Source: an uncultured Ilyobacter sp. | GTDB lineage: Bacteria > Fusobacteriota > Fusobacteriia > Fusobacteriales > Fusobacteriaceae | Length of the DNA stretch: 64,000 nt | Assembly (NCBI RefSeq): GCF_963668085.1 | Contig: NZ_OY764059.1 | Span: 1,488,001 to 1,552,000, forward strand | Direction of reading: 5' to 3' | Shown here: positions 18,587-27,101 of the stretch, piece after piece | Layout: every line of letters begins with the position of its first letter | How positions within the stretch are numbered: position 1 is the stretch's first letter | Position numbers and translations under genes: made by a program | The notes under the pieces: model-generated | Told to the model about the DNA's origin: nothing | What the model saw: the letters and a program-made list of their open reading frames with translations, nothing else | Databases searched by the model: none

Positions 18587-18662
18587 AGCAGTAAAATCAA
18601 TCCTTGATCATACTGCTCTAATACAATTTTATCAGATAAATCATCGCGGAGCGATGTTTTTC
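18587..18662 (-). other. Two hairpins in the dnaX leader
   Basis: On the minus strand a 14-bp imperfect stem (18604-18617 with 18587-18600; one mismatch and one G-U) closes on a GGA triloop. Upstream of it lies CATCGC-TCC-GCGATG (18641-18655). Neither is followed by a T run on the minus strand, so they are not terminators in that direction; the second is followed by TTTTT on the plus strand, where no gene needs one. They could be mRNA processing or stability elements. The SRP RNA often found beside dnaX is not here. Confidence 0.55.
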
Positions 18663-18694
18663 CCCACCCCTCCGCAGCATATTATAAGACCAGT

Positions 18695-20092
18695 TTATTC
18701 TAGTCCGTAATTATTCATTTTTGTCCTCAGAGTATTCCTTGTTATTCCTAGAATTTCTGCCGTTTCTACTTTTTTACCACTTGTCATCTCAAGGACCTGT
18801 CTTATAAGTTCCTTCTCAACCCTTGATATTACGTTTCCATAATAATCCTTTTGGGAGTTACCTTTTAGTACAGATACCTCTCCCTCTATCCAGTCTGCAA
18901 GTATCCAGTCCTGTATATCTCCTCTTCTCTTACTAATTTTTGCTCCTATAACATTTGCCGGAAGGTCCTCTACCAGTATTGAGTTTCCTCTGCAAAGTGC
19001 CACTGCAGACCTAACTGCATTTTTTAGTTCACTCACATTCCCAGGCCAGTCGTATCTCATGATTTTTTTAATGGCTGGTTTCGACACCCCTTTTACATTT
19101 TTTCCAAACTCTTCGTTACAATCCATTATATAGTGATCTATTATAAAAGGTATGTCATCTTTTCTGTCTCTAAGCGGTGGGATATCTATCTCTAGGACTT
19201 TTAACTTGTGATAGAGTTCCTCTATAAATTTACCATTTACTATGAGCTCCTCTATATTTTCACTAGAAGCAGTTATTATCCTGAGGTCCGTTTTCAAGAG
19301 TTTGCTTCCTCCGATTCTAAAGAATTCCCCCTCCTGAAGTACTCCTAATAGTTTTGACTGCATATCTATACTGAGAGATTCAATATTTCCAAGATATAAA
19401 GTTCCACCGTTGGCTTTTTCTAGCTCGCCAGTCTGATCAAAAGCCGCTCCTGGAAAAGCTCCTTTTTCATAACCAAATATCTTTCTCTCTAAAAACTCAT
19501 CCTGAAAAGCGGTACAGTTTATACTTACAAAGGGCTTGTCACTAAAATCACTGAACTGGTGAATTGATATCGCCACAGACTTTTTCCCTGTACCTTTTTC
19601 CCCTGTTATCAGAACCGGCACTCTGCTAGCTGCCATTTTTCCTACCATTTTATATACTTCCACTATCTCTTTGGTTTGACCTATGAGTTTGTCTCCAGTA
19701 TCTTTATTCTTGTCCACCTTCTCAGCCTTTAGTTTATGATCCCTCACTGCCTTTTCCAAAAGTCTAGATACCTTCAGAATTTCTACAGGTTTCAAAATAT
19801 AGTCATAAGCCCCTGCTTTTATACTTCCTGCAACTAGATCAAGATTTGATCTCTCCCCTAGAATCATTATAATAATCTTTCTCTGAGCTGAACTTATCAT
19901 TTTTATTGATTCGATAAGCTGGGACTTCTCCATAGTATCGCTGTCCAATAATACAGCATCGTACCTAGATTCTTCTAGAATTTCAAGAGCCCTCAGTACT
20001 CCATCTGCGAATTCTATACTGCCATCAATGGATTCGGCTATCCCGTTCTTTAGTTTTTCATCTAACAGTATACCTAAAACATTCAAATACAT
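18695..20092 (-). CDS. NtrC-family response regulator with degenerate AAA+ domain
   Basis: This 465-residue protein has a receiver domain (1-120; likely phosphoacceptor Asp50, Lys101 in LKP), an AAA+ central domain (about 135-375) and a Fis-type HTH (about 425-465). The AAA+ domain has lost most functional residues. Walker A is GEKGTGKK (164-171). The sigma-54 contact loop GAFTGA is GAFPGA (211-216). Walker B LDEI is LGNI (234-237). The two arginine fingers of FRxDLxxRL are Ile290 and Lys296. PGNVRxL reads PGNVSEL. ATP hydrolysis and sigma-54 activation are therefore unlikely; a phospho-controlled DNA-binding role is inferred. It starts at ATG 20092 (or GTG 20095), right after the tonB stop, with GGAG as RBS. 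Confidence 0.85.
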   Translation of the reverse strand: MYLNVLGILLDEKLKNGIAESIDGSIEFADGVLRALEILEESRYDAVLLDSDTMEKSQLIESIKMISSAQRKIIIMILGERSNLDLVAGSIKAGAYDYILKPVEILKVSRLLEKAVRDHKLKAEKVDKNKDTGDKLIGQTKEIVEVYKMVGKMAASRVPVLITGEKGTGKKSVAISIHQFSDFSDKPFVSINCTAFQDEFLERKIFGYEKGAFPGAAFDQTGELEKANGGTLYLGNIESLSIDMQSKLLGVLQEGEFFRIGGSKLLKTDLRIITASSENIEELIVNGKFIEELYHKLKVLEIDIPPLRDRKDDIPFIIDHYIMDCNEEFGKNVKGVSKPAIKKIMRYDWPGNVSELKNAVRSAVALCRGNSILVEDLPANVIGAKISKRRGDIQDWILADWIEGEVSVLKGNSQKDYYGNVISRVEKELIRQVLEMTSGKKVETAEILGITRNTLRTKMNNYGLE

Positions 20093-20095
20093 CAC

Positions 20096-20983
20096 CTACT
20101 CTCCTCTGACCAAATTAAATCTATATTCTAGTAAAACTGTCCCCTTTACACTGAGACCATTTTTTGTCAAATATATCTTCCATGTCCTTCCTACTTCTTC
20201 TATAGCCCTGTTGATCTCAGGAATTCCACTCCCTTTTTCTACAATGAGCGAGTTGATTCTGCCGTCTATTCCAATATCAATCTTAAGCTTTACAACTCCT
20301 GAAAGCCCTCTTTCCAAAGCTGTTTTAGGATAAATTGGATCTCTGTTTGCACTATCCCATTTAGCAGTTATGTCTCCATCTGCAAATCCCATCTTGTGCC
20401 CCTTTGGAAGGCCCTCTATCTTATCTGAATCTGAAGATATCAGGGTAAATTCCATCTCCTTTCCCTTTTCTTCAGACGAGAGACTTCCAGTTATCTCTTT
20501 CTCACTCAGTATACTCTTTATATTCTTTTGCTCTATAACCTTTAGCTTCTCCTGACCCTTTAGCTCTCCTTCTGTTACCTCAAGTTTTTCACTTGTTTCT
20601 ACCCGAGGAGCCGCCTTGTTATTTAGGTCATCCTTCTTTATGACTACTGTTCTCTCTACCAGAGATTTATCTACTGCTAGCAGAGAGTCTATTTCAAAAT
20701 CTGGATTTTCTATCTTCACAGGCTCAATCTTTTTTTTCTTTACAGGATCTACGCTTTCTTTTTCTACCTTTATCTCATTTTTAACCTGAGGAATAGTTTT
20801 TTCAACTGACTCTTGTTCTGTTTTCTTGGGGGGGACCTTTTTATTTTCATCCTTTAGTTCTATAAATCCCACACTTATCTTAGCTGTATCCACTACTGTT
20901 TCACGGATTCCAGGTATAAGGAATATGATAAAAAGATTCAGAATCAGCGATATCCCAAGACTACGAATATCATTTTTTTCCAT
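20096..20983 (-). CDS. TonB family energy transducer
   Basis: A 295-residue protein with one N-terminal transmembrane helix (about 6-27), a long Lys/Glu/Pro-rich periplasmic spacer and a C-terminal TonB domain (about 210-290: YP-TALERGLSGVV-LKI-IG-DG, then GSGI-EINRAI). It is expected to carry proton-motive energy from ExbB/ExbD to outer-membrane partners. The start was set seven codons inside the longest frame: TAGGAGG, which overlaps the exbD stop codon, lies 6 bases before this ATG. No TonB-dependent receptor is encoded nearby, so a Tol-like envelope role is also possible. Confidence 0.85.
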   Translation of the reverse strand: MEKNDIRSLGISLILNLFIIFLIPGIRETVVDTAKISVGFIELKDENKKVPPKKTEQESVEKTIPQVKNEIKVEKESVDPVKKKKIEPVKIENPDFEIDSLLAVDKSLVERTVVIKKDDLNNKAAPRVETSEKLEVTEGELKGQEKLKVIEQKNIKSILSEKEITGSLSSEEKGKEMEFTLISSDSDKIEGLPKGHKMGFADGDITAKWDSANRDPIYPKTALERGLSGVVKLKIDIGIDGRINSLIVEKGSGIPEINRAIEEVGRTWKIYLTKNGLSVKGTVLLEYRFNLVRGE

Positions 20984-20993
20984 AGTCTGCCTC

Positions 20994-21431
20994 CTACTTT
21001 GCAACAGCTGTATCTATATCTAGAGAACTTGCCCCTGCTTCTTTGGCTATTGTCATAATTTCCACTATGAACCCATAATCAAGTTTTTTATCAGCAGTTA
21101 TTATTACATTTCTCTCACTGCTGTTCAAAAGTTTTTCTCCTAGTTCCTCTTTCAGATTTTCAAGAGTAACCTTCATACTTTTTTTAGATTTAGAATTCTC
21201 TCTATAGTTGAGATATAGTTCGCTGTTTTCATCTATTAATATCTGTATCTCCTTGACCTCTTTGACCTCTTTTATAGTAGATTGAGGAAGGTCTATTTTT
21301 ATTCCGCTTAAGTCTTCAAAAGTAGTGGCCACCATGAAGAATATAAGAAGGAGGAACACTACATCAATAAGAGGCGTAAGTTCTAAAATCATGTTGCCGC
21401 TATTTCTTCTGGTCATTCTCTTCAATCTCAT
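20994..21431 (-). CDS. ExbD/TolR biopolymer transport protein
   Basis: A 145-residue inner-membrane protein with one transmembrane helix (about 18-38) containing the proton-path aspartate in LIDVVFLLLIFFM. A periplasmic domain ends in the family-typical DYGFIVEIMTIAKEAGA block. It works with ExbB as the proton-driven motor for TonB. It is 9 bases downstream of exbB. ExbD and TolR cannot be separated with certainty from sequence; the adjacent tonB gene favours ExbD. Confidence 0.9.
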   Translation of the reverse strand: MRLKRMTRRNSGNMILELTPLIDVVFLLLIFFMVATTFEDLSGIKIDLPQSTIKEVKEVKEIQILIDENSELYLNYRENSKSKKSMKVTLENLKEELGEKLLNSSERNVIITADKKLDYGFIVEIMTIAKEAGASSLDIDTAVAK

Positions 21432-21440
21432 GGTCTATAC

Positions 21441-22052
21441 CTACTTTCTGAAAAAGTTAATCATTTCAACACTAGACTTTTCCATATTATTTATTACTGT
21501 ATCTATTCTTTTGTTAAAATAGTTATAGAAAATTACTGCTGGTATTGCCACAGTCAGTCCCCCTGCTGTTGTTATAAGGGCCTTAGATATTCCTTCGGCG
21601 AGTACCGAAGGGTCTCCTGTCCCATAAGAGGCTATTGCATGGAAAGCCTGTATCATTCCTGTAACAGTTCCTAGTAGTCCTAGAAGCGGAGTGGTATGAG
21701 CTACTATACCTAACAACCACATCCCTCTTTCAAGCCTTGGAAGCTGTGCGAGTCCAACCTCTCTAGCCTTTTCTTCCATGTGAACTATGTTGTAGTCTTT
21801 GTTTTTAGTACACTGAAGGAGGAGTTCTTTTAGAACCTTATAAGTGGAACAGTCATGTTTTTCTAGAAGTGCAAAGGCCCCTGTGTAGTCACCTTTTTCT
21901 ATATATTCTTTCACGTTCCATTTTATATCATCAAAATTCCCCTTCTCTTTTGATGCAAAATAAATAGTCTTATCTATTACAACTGCCAATCCTAAAACTG
22001 ACATGGCAACTATAAAATACATGAGTATCCCGCCGTTTTGTATCCACTCCAT
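21441..22052 (-). CDS. ExbB/TolQ/MotA proton channel protein
   Basis: A 203-residue inner-membrane protein with three transmembrane segments (about 8-28, 108-130 and 150-172). The conserved LLGLLGTVTGMIQAF and TTAGGLTVAIPA stretches line the proton channel. Partner of the ExbD encoded 9 bases downstream. RBS AAGGAGG precedes the ATG. Confidence 0.92.
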   Translation of the reverse strand: MEWIQNGGILMYFIVAMSVLGLAVVIDKTIYFASKEKGNFDDIKWNVKEYIEKGDYTGAFALLEKHDCSTYKVLKELLLQCTKNKDYNIVHMEEKAREVGLAQLPRLERGMWLLGIVAHTTPLLGLLGTVTGMIQAFHAIASYGTGDPSVLAEGISKALITTAGGLTVAIPAVIFYNYFNKRIDTVINNMEKSSVEMINFFRK

Positions 22053-22081
22053 TTTGATTCCTCCTTAAAAAGCTATTAAAC

Positions 22082-22438
22082 CTAAAAAGCTGCTACTCCC
22101 AAAATGATAACTGCCGCTACCCCTATAAGATATTTCCAAAGAGGCTTGTCTGATGCCATGTCCTTTGACAGTTCATTTTCAAGATCGTTGTTGTTCGCCT
22201 CTTCCTTTGCTAAATCCAATTTTTCCTTACTCTGTTGTACATCATCACTTTTTAGTTTTGCATCTACTTCGCTAAGGTCTTCATCTTGAATATTTTCAAG
22301 GATTGTTATATCTTTGCCACTTTCTAGAGTCTCCTGGCTGACACCTGTTATCTCTTGGCTGATTTCAGCTGTGTTCTCCTCTCCATATGAAAAAACAAAA
22401 GACAACATTAACATCAAAAAAACTAACTTTTTTTTCAC
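22082..22438 (-). CDS. Small acidic membrane-anchored envelope protein, unknown
   Basis: I do not recognise this 118-residue protein. It has an N-terminal signal peptide (about 1-18), an acidic, low-complexity middle rich in Glu, Asp, Ser and Lys, and a C-terminal transmembrane helix (about 102-118) ending at the last residue. It would sit mostly in the periplasm, held by its tail. Its ATG overlaps the TPR gene stop codon as ATGA, and exbB follows 29 bases later, so it is made with the TonB motor and may link it to the TPR protein. Confidence 0.7.
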   Translation of the reverse strand: MKKKLVFLMLMLSFVFSYGEENTAEISQEITGVSQETLESGKDITILENIQDEDLSEVDAKLKSDDVQQSKEKLDLAKEEANNNDLENELSKDMASDKPLWKYLIGVAAVIILGVAAF

Positions 22439-25281
22439 TGTTTTTCCCCCTCCTCAAAATATTCTATGTATTTTTCCGACTTCTCAGGTGATCTTTCTTT
22501 CAGCTCCTCGTAATATGAGAAAGCTTCCTCTTTATTTTCATCTTTCAAATTCATGCTTATAAGCTTTTCTAGTACAAAATCCTTGAACTTAGACTCTTTA
22601 TATTCCTCTAAAAACTCATTGTAGCTTTTCTTTGCCTCTTTTTCATCTCCCATGGCTTCATAAACAACAGCAATCTTTATTATTGAAGATTCCTTCAAAG
22701 GGCTGTCCTTGTACAAAAGATTTACCTTGGTAAACATTCTAAGGGCATTATTATAATCTTCTTCTTTTTCATATATAACCCCTAGTTGGAATGCAGCAGT
22801 GTCCTTGTATTGACTTTCACTACTTCTATCTACTATTTCATAGTACTTTTTTGACTCTGTATAATTTTCTTTTTTGAAATAATAATTTGCTAAGTTAAAT
22901 GCCGCTCTGTCCTTGTATTTTTCATCTTCAAGAAGTTTTTTATACTCAGCATGAGCTAAATCAACCTCACCTTTTTTGTCATAGGTGATCGCCTTCCAGT
23001 AACTCGACTTATTTTTTACAGGGATCTTATCTGCCCATAAGAGAGCATCATCAAGGCTGTTGCCTTTATAATAGATCTCAGTCAGTTTAGAGGCAGAATT
23101 TTCCTTTAGATTTTCATCCTCTGTAGTATCGTAAAGCTCTTTATAAGTAGCAATTGCACCCTGGAAATTTTCAGAAGCCATATTTGCATCTGCACTAAAC
23201 AACATAACATTTCCTCTATAGGTACTTTTCTTATAATTTTTCAGAAATTCTGATGAACTTTTTTTCAAAAGCTCAAACTCTTCTAAGTTATAAAGTGAAC
23301 TTATCTCCCAGTACAAGGAGTCCTCGGCATACTTTCCTTTTGGATCTTTATTATAGACTTCTCTATAGATCTTAGAGGCTTCTTTATATTCACCCTCGCT
23401 ATAAAAACTTTCTCCAGTCTGAAACAATGCATAGTCACTGTAGCCCTCTATACTCTCAAGCTTTTCATAACTTTCCCTGCTTTTTTCATACTCTCCCATC
23501 CTAAAGTAAGACAGGGCTATTTTATCCAAAATATCTCCCTTGTTTTTTCCATACCCTTTTTCTAGGTAACTTTCTCCTGCTTCCACAGCTTCAGGATATT
23601 TCTCCCAGGAAAAATAGGTTTTCATGAGGTTATACAAGGCTTTTTCTTTTATCTCACTGCTCTTAGATTCAGCTGCTTTTTCAAAGTAGCTTTCAGCATC
23701 CTGATATTTCATCATTCCAAGAGAAGCTATACCCTTAAGATATGTATTTTCAGGCGATGAATTTTGCATATTCAGATATCTTGACATTTTTTCATACTGT
23801 TTGTCATTTAAGAGTATTGCTATTAGGTTCCCTAATATTTCCTCATCTCTGCTGGTTTTTAGATATTCTTCATAGACACTCTGAGCCTTAGATATATTTC
23901 CTGCAGAATAATATGAAGCCCCTACAGCCAGATAGACGTCCTTTTTATACTGCTGATCTCTTACAAAAGTTTTTCTGTATTCATCAAAACGTATCTTAAG
24001 GTCTTTTATGTCTCCTATCTTACTGTCAACTACGATAATCTTGTATAGCTCATCTTTTCTATAGGATTTTTCATAGACTTTCATATAATAATTTCTTGAC
24101 AGTCTATACTTACCAGTTTCATAAGCAGAACTTGCCATCATGAGATAGAGATTTTCATTATATACGGCTTTGACTTCCTTACCATTTAGGTTATTTGTCA
24201 GTCTTAAAATATCTTCATACTTTTTTTCCTCATAATTAATAAATACCGAATAATAAAGTGCATCGTCTTCATACTCAGTTCCCTTTAAGTTTTTAAAGTA
24301 ATTTAAGGATTTGTTTTTTTCACCTTTTTTAAATAAAGAATAAGCGTATCCGTAGATAACACTTGGGTCATCTGATCCTGAAACTATTTTTTCATAATAC
24401 TTTGCCGAATTAGAATAGTCTCCTTTATTCAGGTTGTATTCAGCCACAAGTTTATATGCAATATCTGCTTCCTTACCATCTTTTAGTCTAGCTACAGCAT
24501 TCATCATTTCTGTTTCATTTTTCATATCCCTGTATATAGACACCAGAGAAAGAAGACTTCGCTGTGCATAGGTGTCCTCTGGGTATTTTGCTGCCACTTC
24601 TTTAAAATATCCCTCTGCCTTGGCGATATCATCCATTTTATAGTAGCATGACCCGTATATATAATTCATAAGAGGAAAGTTTTTATCTTTTTCAGTTCCA
24701 TTATAATATTCATCAAGATATACGATACTCTTGACATACTGTCCATTGTTATACGATGACAGGGCGAGATATAATATCCCCTCATCATAATACTCTCCTT
24801 TGCTGCTCAAAAGCTTAGAAAGCTCTCTCTGTGCCCTGTTGTACTCACCAGAGTTATAATACTCTTTCCCTAGCTCGTAGACCGCTTTTTCATAATAGTC
24901 ACTTTTCACATCGATATTTTTCTGATAGGCTATGGCATCATCAAAGTTCCTCAGATATGCACAGTTCACTGTCTGGTAATAATAGAACTCATCTTTTTCT
25001 CTTCTTTTTAATCTGTAGTTTGCCAAAAGAATATCAAAGTACTTTTTTGATTTTTTATGCTTTTTTTCTAGAAAATAAGTTTTAGCAAGTCTTTCTTGTA
25101 TTGTTTTCACGTATTTGGATTTAGGGTAATTCTTTAAAAAACCTTCTAGTTCAAGAACTGCAACCTTATAATTTTTATTCTTATACAGTTCATCTATATA
25201 CTTTATGTCCTCTTTTTCCCCTGCAAAAGACATGGTATTAAGAACAATCAGAAAAGCCATGATTGTCAGCTTTTTTTTCAT
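22435..25281 (-). CDS. Large periplasmic TPR-repeat protein
   Basis: This 948-residue secreted protein has a signal peptide (about 1-21, ending SFAG) and then TPR-like helical repeats almost to the end, with many copies of A--YY--G-Y--A---Y and similar. The first repeats resemble the YbgF/BamD type (Y-KNYKVAVLELEGFLKNYP-S). It probably acts as a periplasmic scaffold. The linked exbB, exbD and tonB genes suggest a part in a Tol- or TonB-like envelope machine; the role is inferred from context. The start was set 12 codons inside the longest frame, at an ATG with AAGGGGGA about 8 bases upstream. Confidence 0.82.
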   Translation of the reverse strand: MKKKLTIMAFLIVLNTMSFAGEKEDIKYIDELYKNKNYKVAVLELEGFLKNYPKSKYVKTIQERLAKTYFLEKKHKKSKKYFDILLANYRLKRREKDEFYYYQTVNCAYLRNFDDAIAYQKNIDVKSDYYEKAVYELGKEYYNSGEYNRAQRELSKLLSSKGEYYDEGILYLALSSYNNGQYVKSIVYLDEYYNGTEKDKNFPLMNYIYGSCYYKMDDIAKAEGYFKEVAAKYPEDTYAQRSLLSLVSIYRDMKNETEMMNAVARLKDGKEADIAYKLVAEYNLNKGDYSNSAKYYEKIVSGSDDPSVIYGYAYSLFKKGEKNKSLNYFKNLKGTEYEDDALYYSVFINYEEKKYEDILRLTNNLNGKEVKAVYNENLYLMMASSAYETGKYRLSRNYYMKVYEKSYRKDELYKIIVVDSKIGDIKDLKIRFDEYRKTFVRDQQYKKDVYLAVGASYYSAGNISKAQSVYEEYLKTSRDEEILGNLIAILLNDKQYEKMSRYLNMQNSSPENTYLKGIASLGMMKYQDAESYFEKAAESKSSEIKEKALYNLMKTYFSWEKYPEAVEAGESYLEKGYGKNKGDILDKIALSYFRMGEYEKSRESYEKLESIEGYSDYALFQTGESFYSEGEYKEASKIYREVYNKDPKGKYAEDSLYWEISSLYNLEEFELLKKSSSEFLKNYKKSTYRGNVMLFSADANMASENFQGAIATYKELYDTTEDENLKENSASKLTEIYYKGNSLDDALLWADKIPVKNKSSYWKAITYDKKGEVDLAHAEYKKLLEDEKYKDRAAFNLANYYFKKENYTESKKYYEIVDRSSESQYKDTAAFQLGVIYEKEEDYNNALRMFTKVNLLYKDSPLKESSIIKIAVVYEAMGDEKEAKKSYNEFLEEYKESKFKDFVLEKLISMNLKDENKEEAFSYYEELKERSPEKSEKYIEYFEEGEKQ

Positions 25282-25334
25282 GATGTGATCCCCCTTAAAG
25301 TAATTGTAGTTACCCATTTTAGACTAAGTTTAAG

Positions 25335-25871
25335 CTATTTTTTTCCAACTAAATCAAAAATTTTTTTTATCTCTTCTAAAGAAACATCTGTATTCATGCA
25401 CGGACCGTTGTCTAGTCTGTTGAATATCCCGTAAACTATCATGGGAAAGGAGTCATATATCCCTGCAACAAGATCCCTTTCGCAGGCCACAGCCACTACA
25501 AAATCAGGTTTTTCATTTTTCAGAAAAAGTCTTGCCAAAGTACCACCTGTAGCTATTTTTACTATGGCGTTTCTTTCCTTCACTAATTTAGATATCTCAC
25601 CTATTTTGCATAACCCACACTCTCTGCAGTTTCCTATATCAGAAGTTATCTTATAGGGACACGAATAATTTTGTATACAGTGGGGAAGGAGAAGGGCTAT
25701 TTTCTCTATTTTTATATTCTTACTTCTCTTCACAGCCAGTCTATTATTAAACTTTATAAAACTCTTTGAAACACAATTATTTTCACATCTGTTTTTGTTA
25801 AATTTTTTCGCCACAATATAGGCAAAATAATAAAATGTATAAGCTGTTTTTAACAGTAAATTTTTGACCAT
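25335..25871 (-). CDS. DUF116 family protein
   Basis: A 178-residue protein of the DUF116 family, function unknown. The middle has the family pattern LLPHCIQN--C followed by NC-ECG-CKIG (about 82-112), likely to bind metal or an iron-sulfur cluster. ATGGTL and AVACERDLVAGI come next, then a C-terminal Cys in GPCMN. The N-terminus has a hydrophobic stretch. RBS AAGGGGAAA precedes the ATG, and a good promoter lies 34 bases upstream. It is the first gene of the run leading to the TPR-TonB genes, 53 bases before the TPR gene. Confidence 0.78.
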   Translation of the reverse strand: MVKNLLLKTAYTFYYFAYIVAKKFNKNRCENNCVSKSFIKFNNRLAVKRSKNIKIEKIALLLPHCIQNYSCPYKITSDIGNCRECGLCKIGEISKLVKERNAIVKIATGGTLARLFLKNEKPDFVVAVACERDLVAGIYDSFPMIVYGIFNRLDNGPCMNTDVSLEEIKKIFDLVGKK

Positions 25872-25904
25872 TTTCTTTTTCCCCTTGTGGATTTTATCAT
25901 AATT

Positions 25905-25933
25905 AGTATAGCATATTTATTTTCCCTTTTCAA
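25905..25933 (-). promoter_or_regulatory. Sigma-70 promoter of the DUF116-TPR-TonB operon
   Basis: TTGAAA, a 17-base spacer and TATACT on the minus strand, directly after the dnaN terminator. No other clear promoter is seen before dnaX, so transcription from here may run about 8 kb. Confidence 0.65.
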
Positions 25934-25937
25934 ACAA

Positions 25938-25965
25938 TGAAAAAAGCAAGTCTGCAGACTTGCTT
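25938..25965 (-). terminator. Terminator of dnaN
   Basis: A 9-bp perfect stem AAGCAAGTC/GACTTGCTT (25944-25952 with 25957-25965) with a TGCA centre is followed on the minus strand by TTTTTC. It overlaps the dnaN stop codon. Confidence 0.85.
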
Positions 25966-27079
25966 AATCTCTTAGGGCTAAAGGCATAGCTATATACAAA
26001 TATTTTTCATCTTTGCTGTTTTTAAGTTGTATGGCACTATTTGAGGTTAAAAGATCAATTATTAACCTGTCATTTTTATCCAGATGCTGTATATAATCTA
26101 GGAGGAATTTTACATTCAGGGAAATTTTTACATCATCCCCCTCTTGTTCCACCTCTATATGCTCATTCACCTTGGCAGTTTCTGACACTCCGCTTACATA
26201 AAAACTTCCCGCCTCTAGACTAAATATTGCACTGTATTTAGATTCACTGTTATTTTTCACGAATATCTGTACTCTTTTTAGTACCTTTGTAAATTCTTCA
26301 GTATTCACCGATATTTTTTTATTATGAGACACAGATTTCATAATGCCGTTATAATCTGGAAACGGCAGATCTATTACCCTGCTCAAAACCATTGAACTTC
26401 CCACTCTGAAGAAAACCTGATTCTCTTCAAACTTAAATTCAACATTTTCTTCATCTAAGGTTCTAAGGGTTTTTATCAATGCCTCTACAGTAGTTAGAGG
26501 TATGCTGACCTTCAAAGAACCCTCATACTCTATATCATCTTCTAGATACACCAGACGGTAAGTGTCAGTGGCTACAACCTTTATCCTCTTATCTTCTATT
26601 TCCACTCTCACACAATTTATAGACAAGTTGTCCGTAGAGGAAGAAGCACCAAATTTTGTCTTTTCAAGCATTTCAGCAAGTTTTTCTCTGGAAAAAACTA
26701 TACCTGTTCCCTCTATACTGTCTTTTATTCTAGGATACTCTTCAGGTTCCATTACAGAAAACTCAGAAGATGAATCAGAGGTCTCTATAATGAGAAGCCC
26801 CTCCTTTACCACAAGGTTTATCTCTTTGTCAGTTATTTCCTTTAGATATTCTTCTACAAGCTGGTATGAAAATACCGCTTTTCCCTTTTGCTGAACCTCT
26901 CCATCCATAAAAGATGTTATAGTAAGTTCAAGATTTGTACCTCTTAGTATTATTTTACCCTCTTCCTGTGCCTCTAAGTACACACAGGAAATTATAGGCC
27001 TTATTTTATTTTCAGCTATGGCTTTTTCAACTATCCTAAGAGTTTTTAAAAACTCCTGTCTGTCTACCTTGATATTCAA
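25964..27079 (-). CDS. dnaN: DNA polymerase III beta subunit (sliding clamp)
   Basis: The 371-residue clamp has three repeated beta-clamp domains (about 1-120, 128-245 and 250-371) that form the dimeric ring tethering polymerase III. The C-terminus ends in the conserved PLALRD type (MP-R/L in most species). Length is standard. It is not beside dnaA or the origin here; it follows a sigma factor gene by 22 bases in the rsmH operon. A terminator overlaps its stop codon. Confidence 0.96.
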   Translation of the reverse strand: MNIKVDRQEFLKTLRIVEKAIAENKIRPIISCVYLEAQEEGKIILRGTNLELTITSFMDGEVQQKGKAVFSYQLVEEYLKEITDKEINLVVKEGLLIIETSDSSSEFSVMEPEEYPRIKDSIEGTGIVFSREKLAEMLEKTKFGASSSTDNLSINCVRVEIEDKRIKVVATDTYRLVYLEDDIEYEGSLKVSIPLTTVEALIKTLRTLDEENVEFKFEENQVFFRVGSSMVLSRVIDLPFPDYNGIMKSVSHNKKISVNTEEFTKVLKRVQIFVKNNSESKYSAIFSLEAGSFYVSGVSETAKVNEHIEVEQEGDDVKISLNVKFLLDYIQHLDKNDRLIIDLLTSNSAIQLKNSKDEKYLYIAMPLALRD

Positions 27080-27101
27080 ATTATTTCCTCCTGCTTAGAG
27101 A

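Noticed and set aside
18566..18694. SRP (4.5S/scRNA) gene beside dnaX, as in Bacillus
   Set aside because: The GGTCAGG...GGAAGGAAGCAGCC core is absent on both strands.
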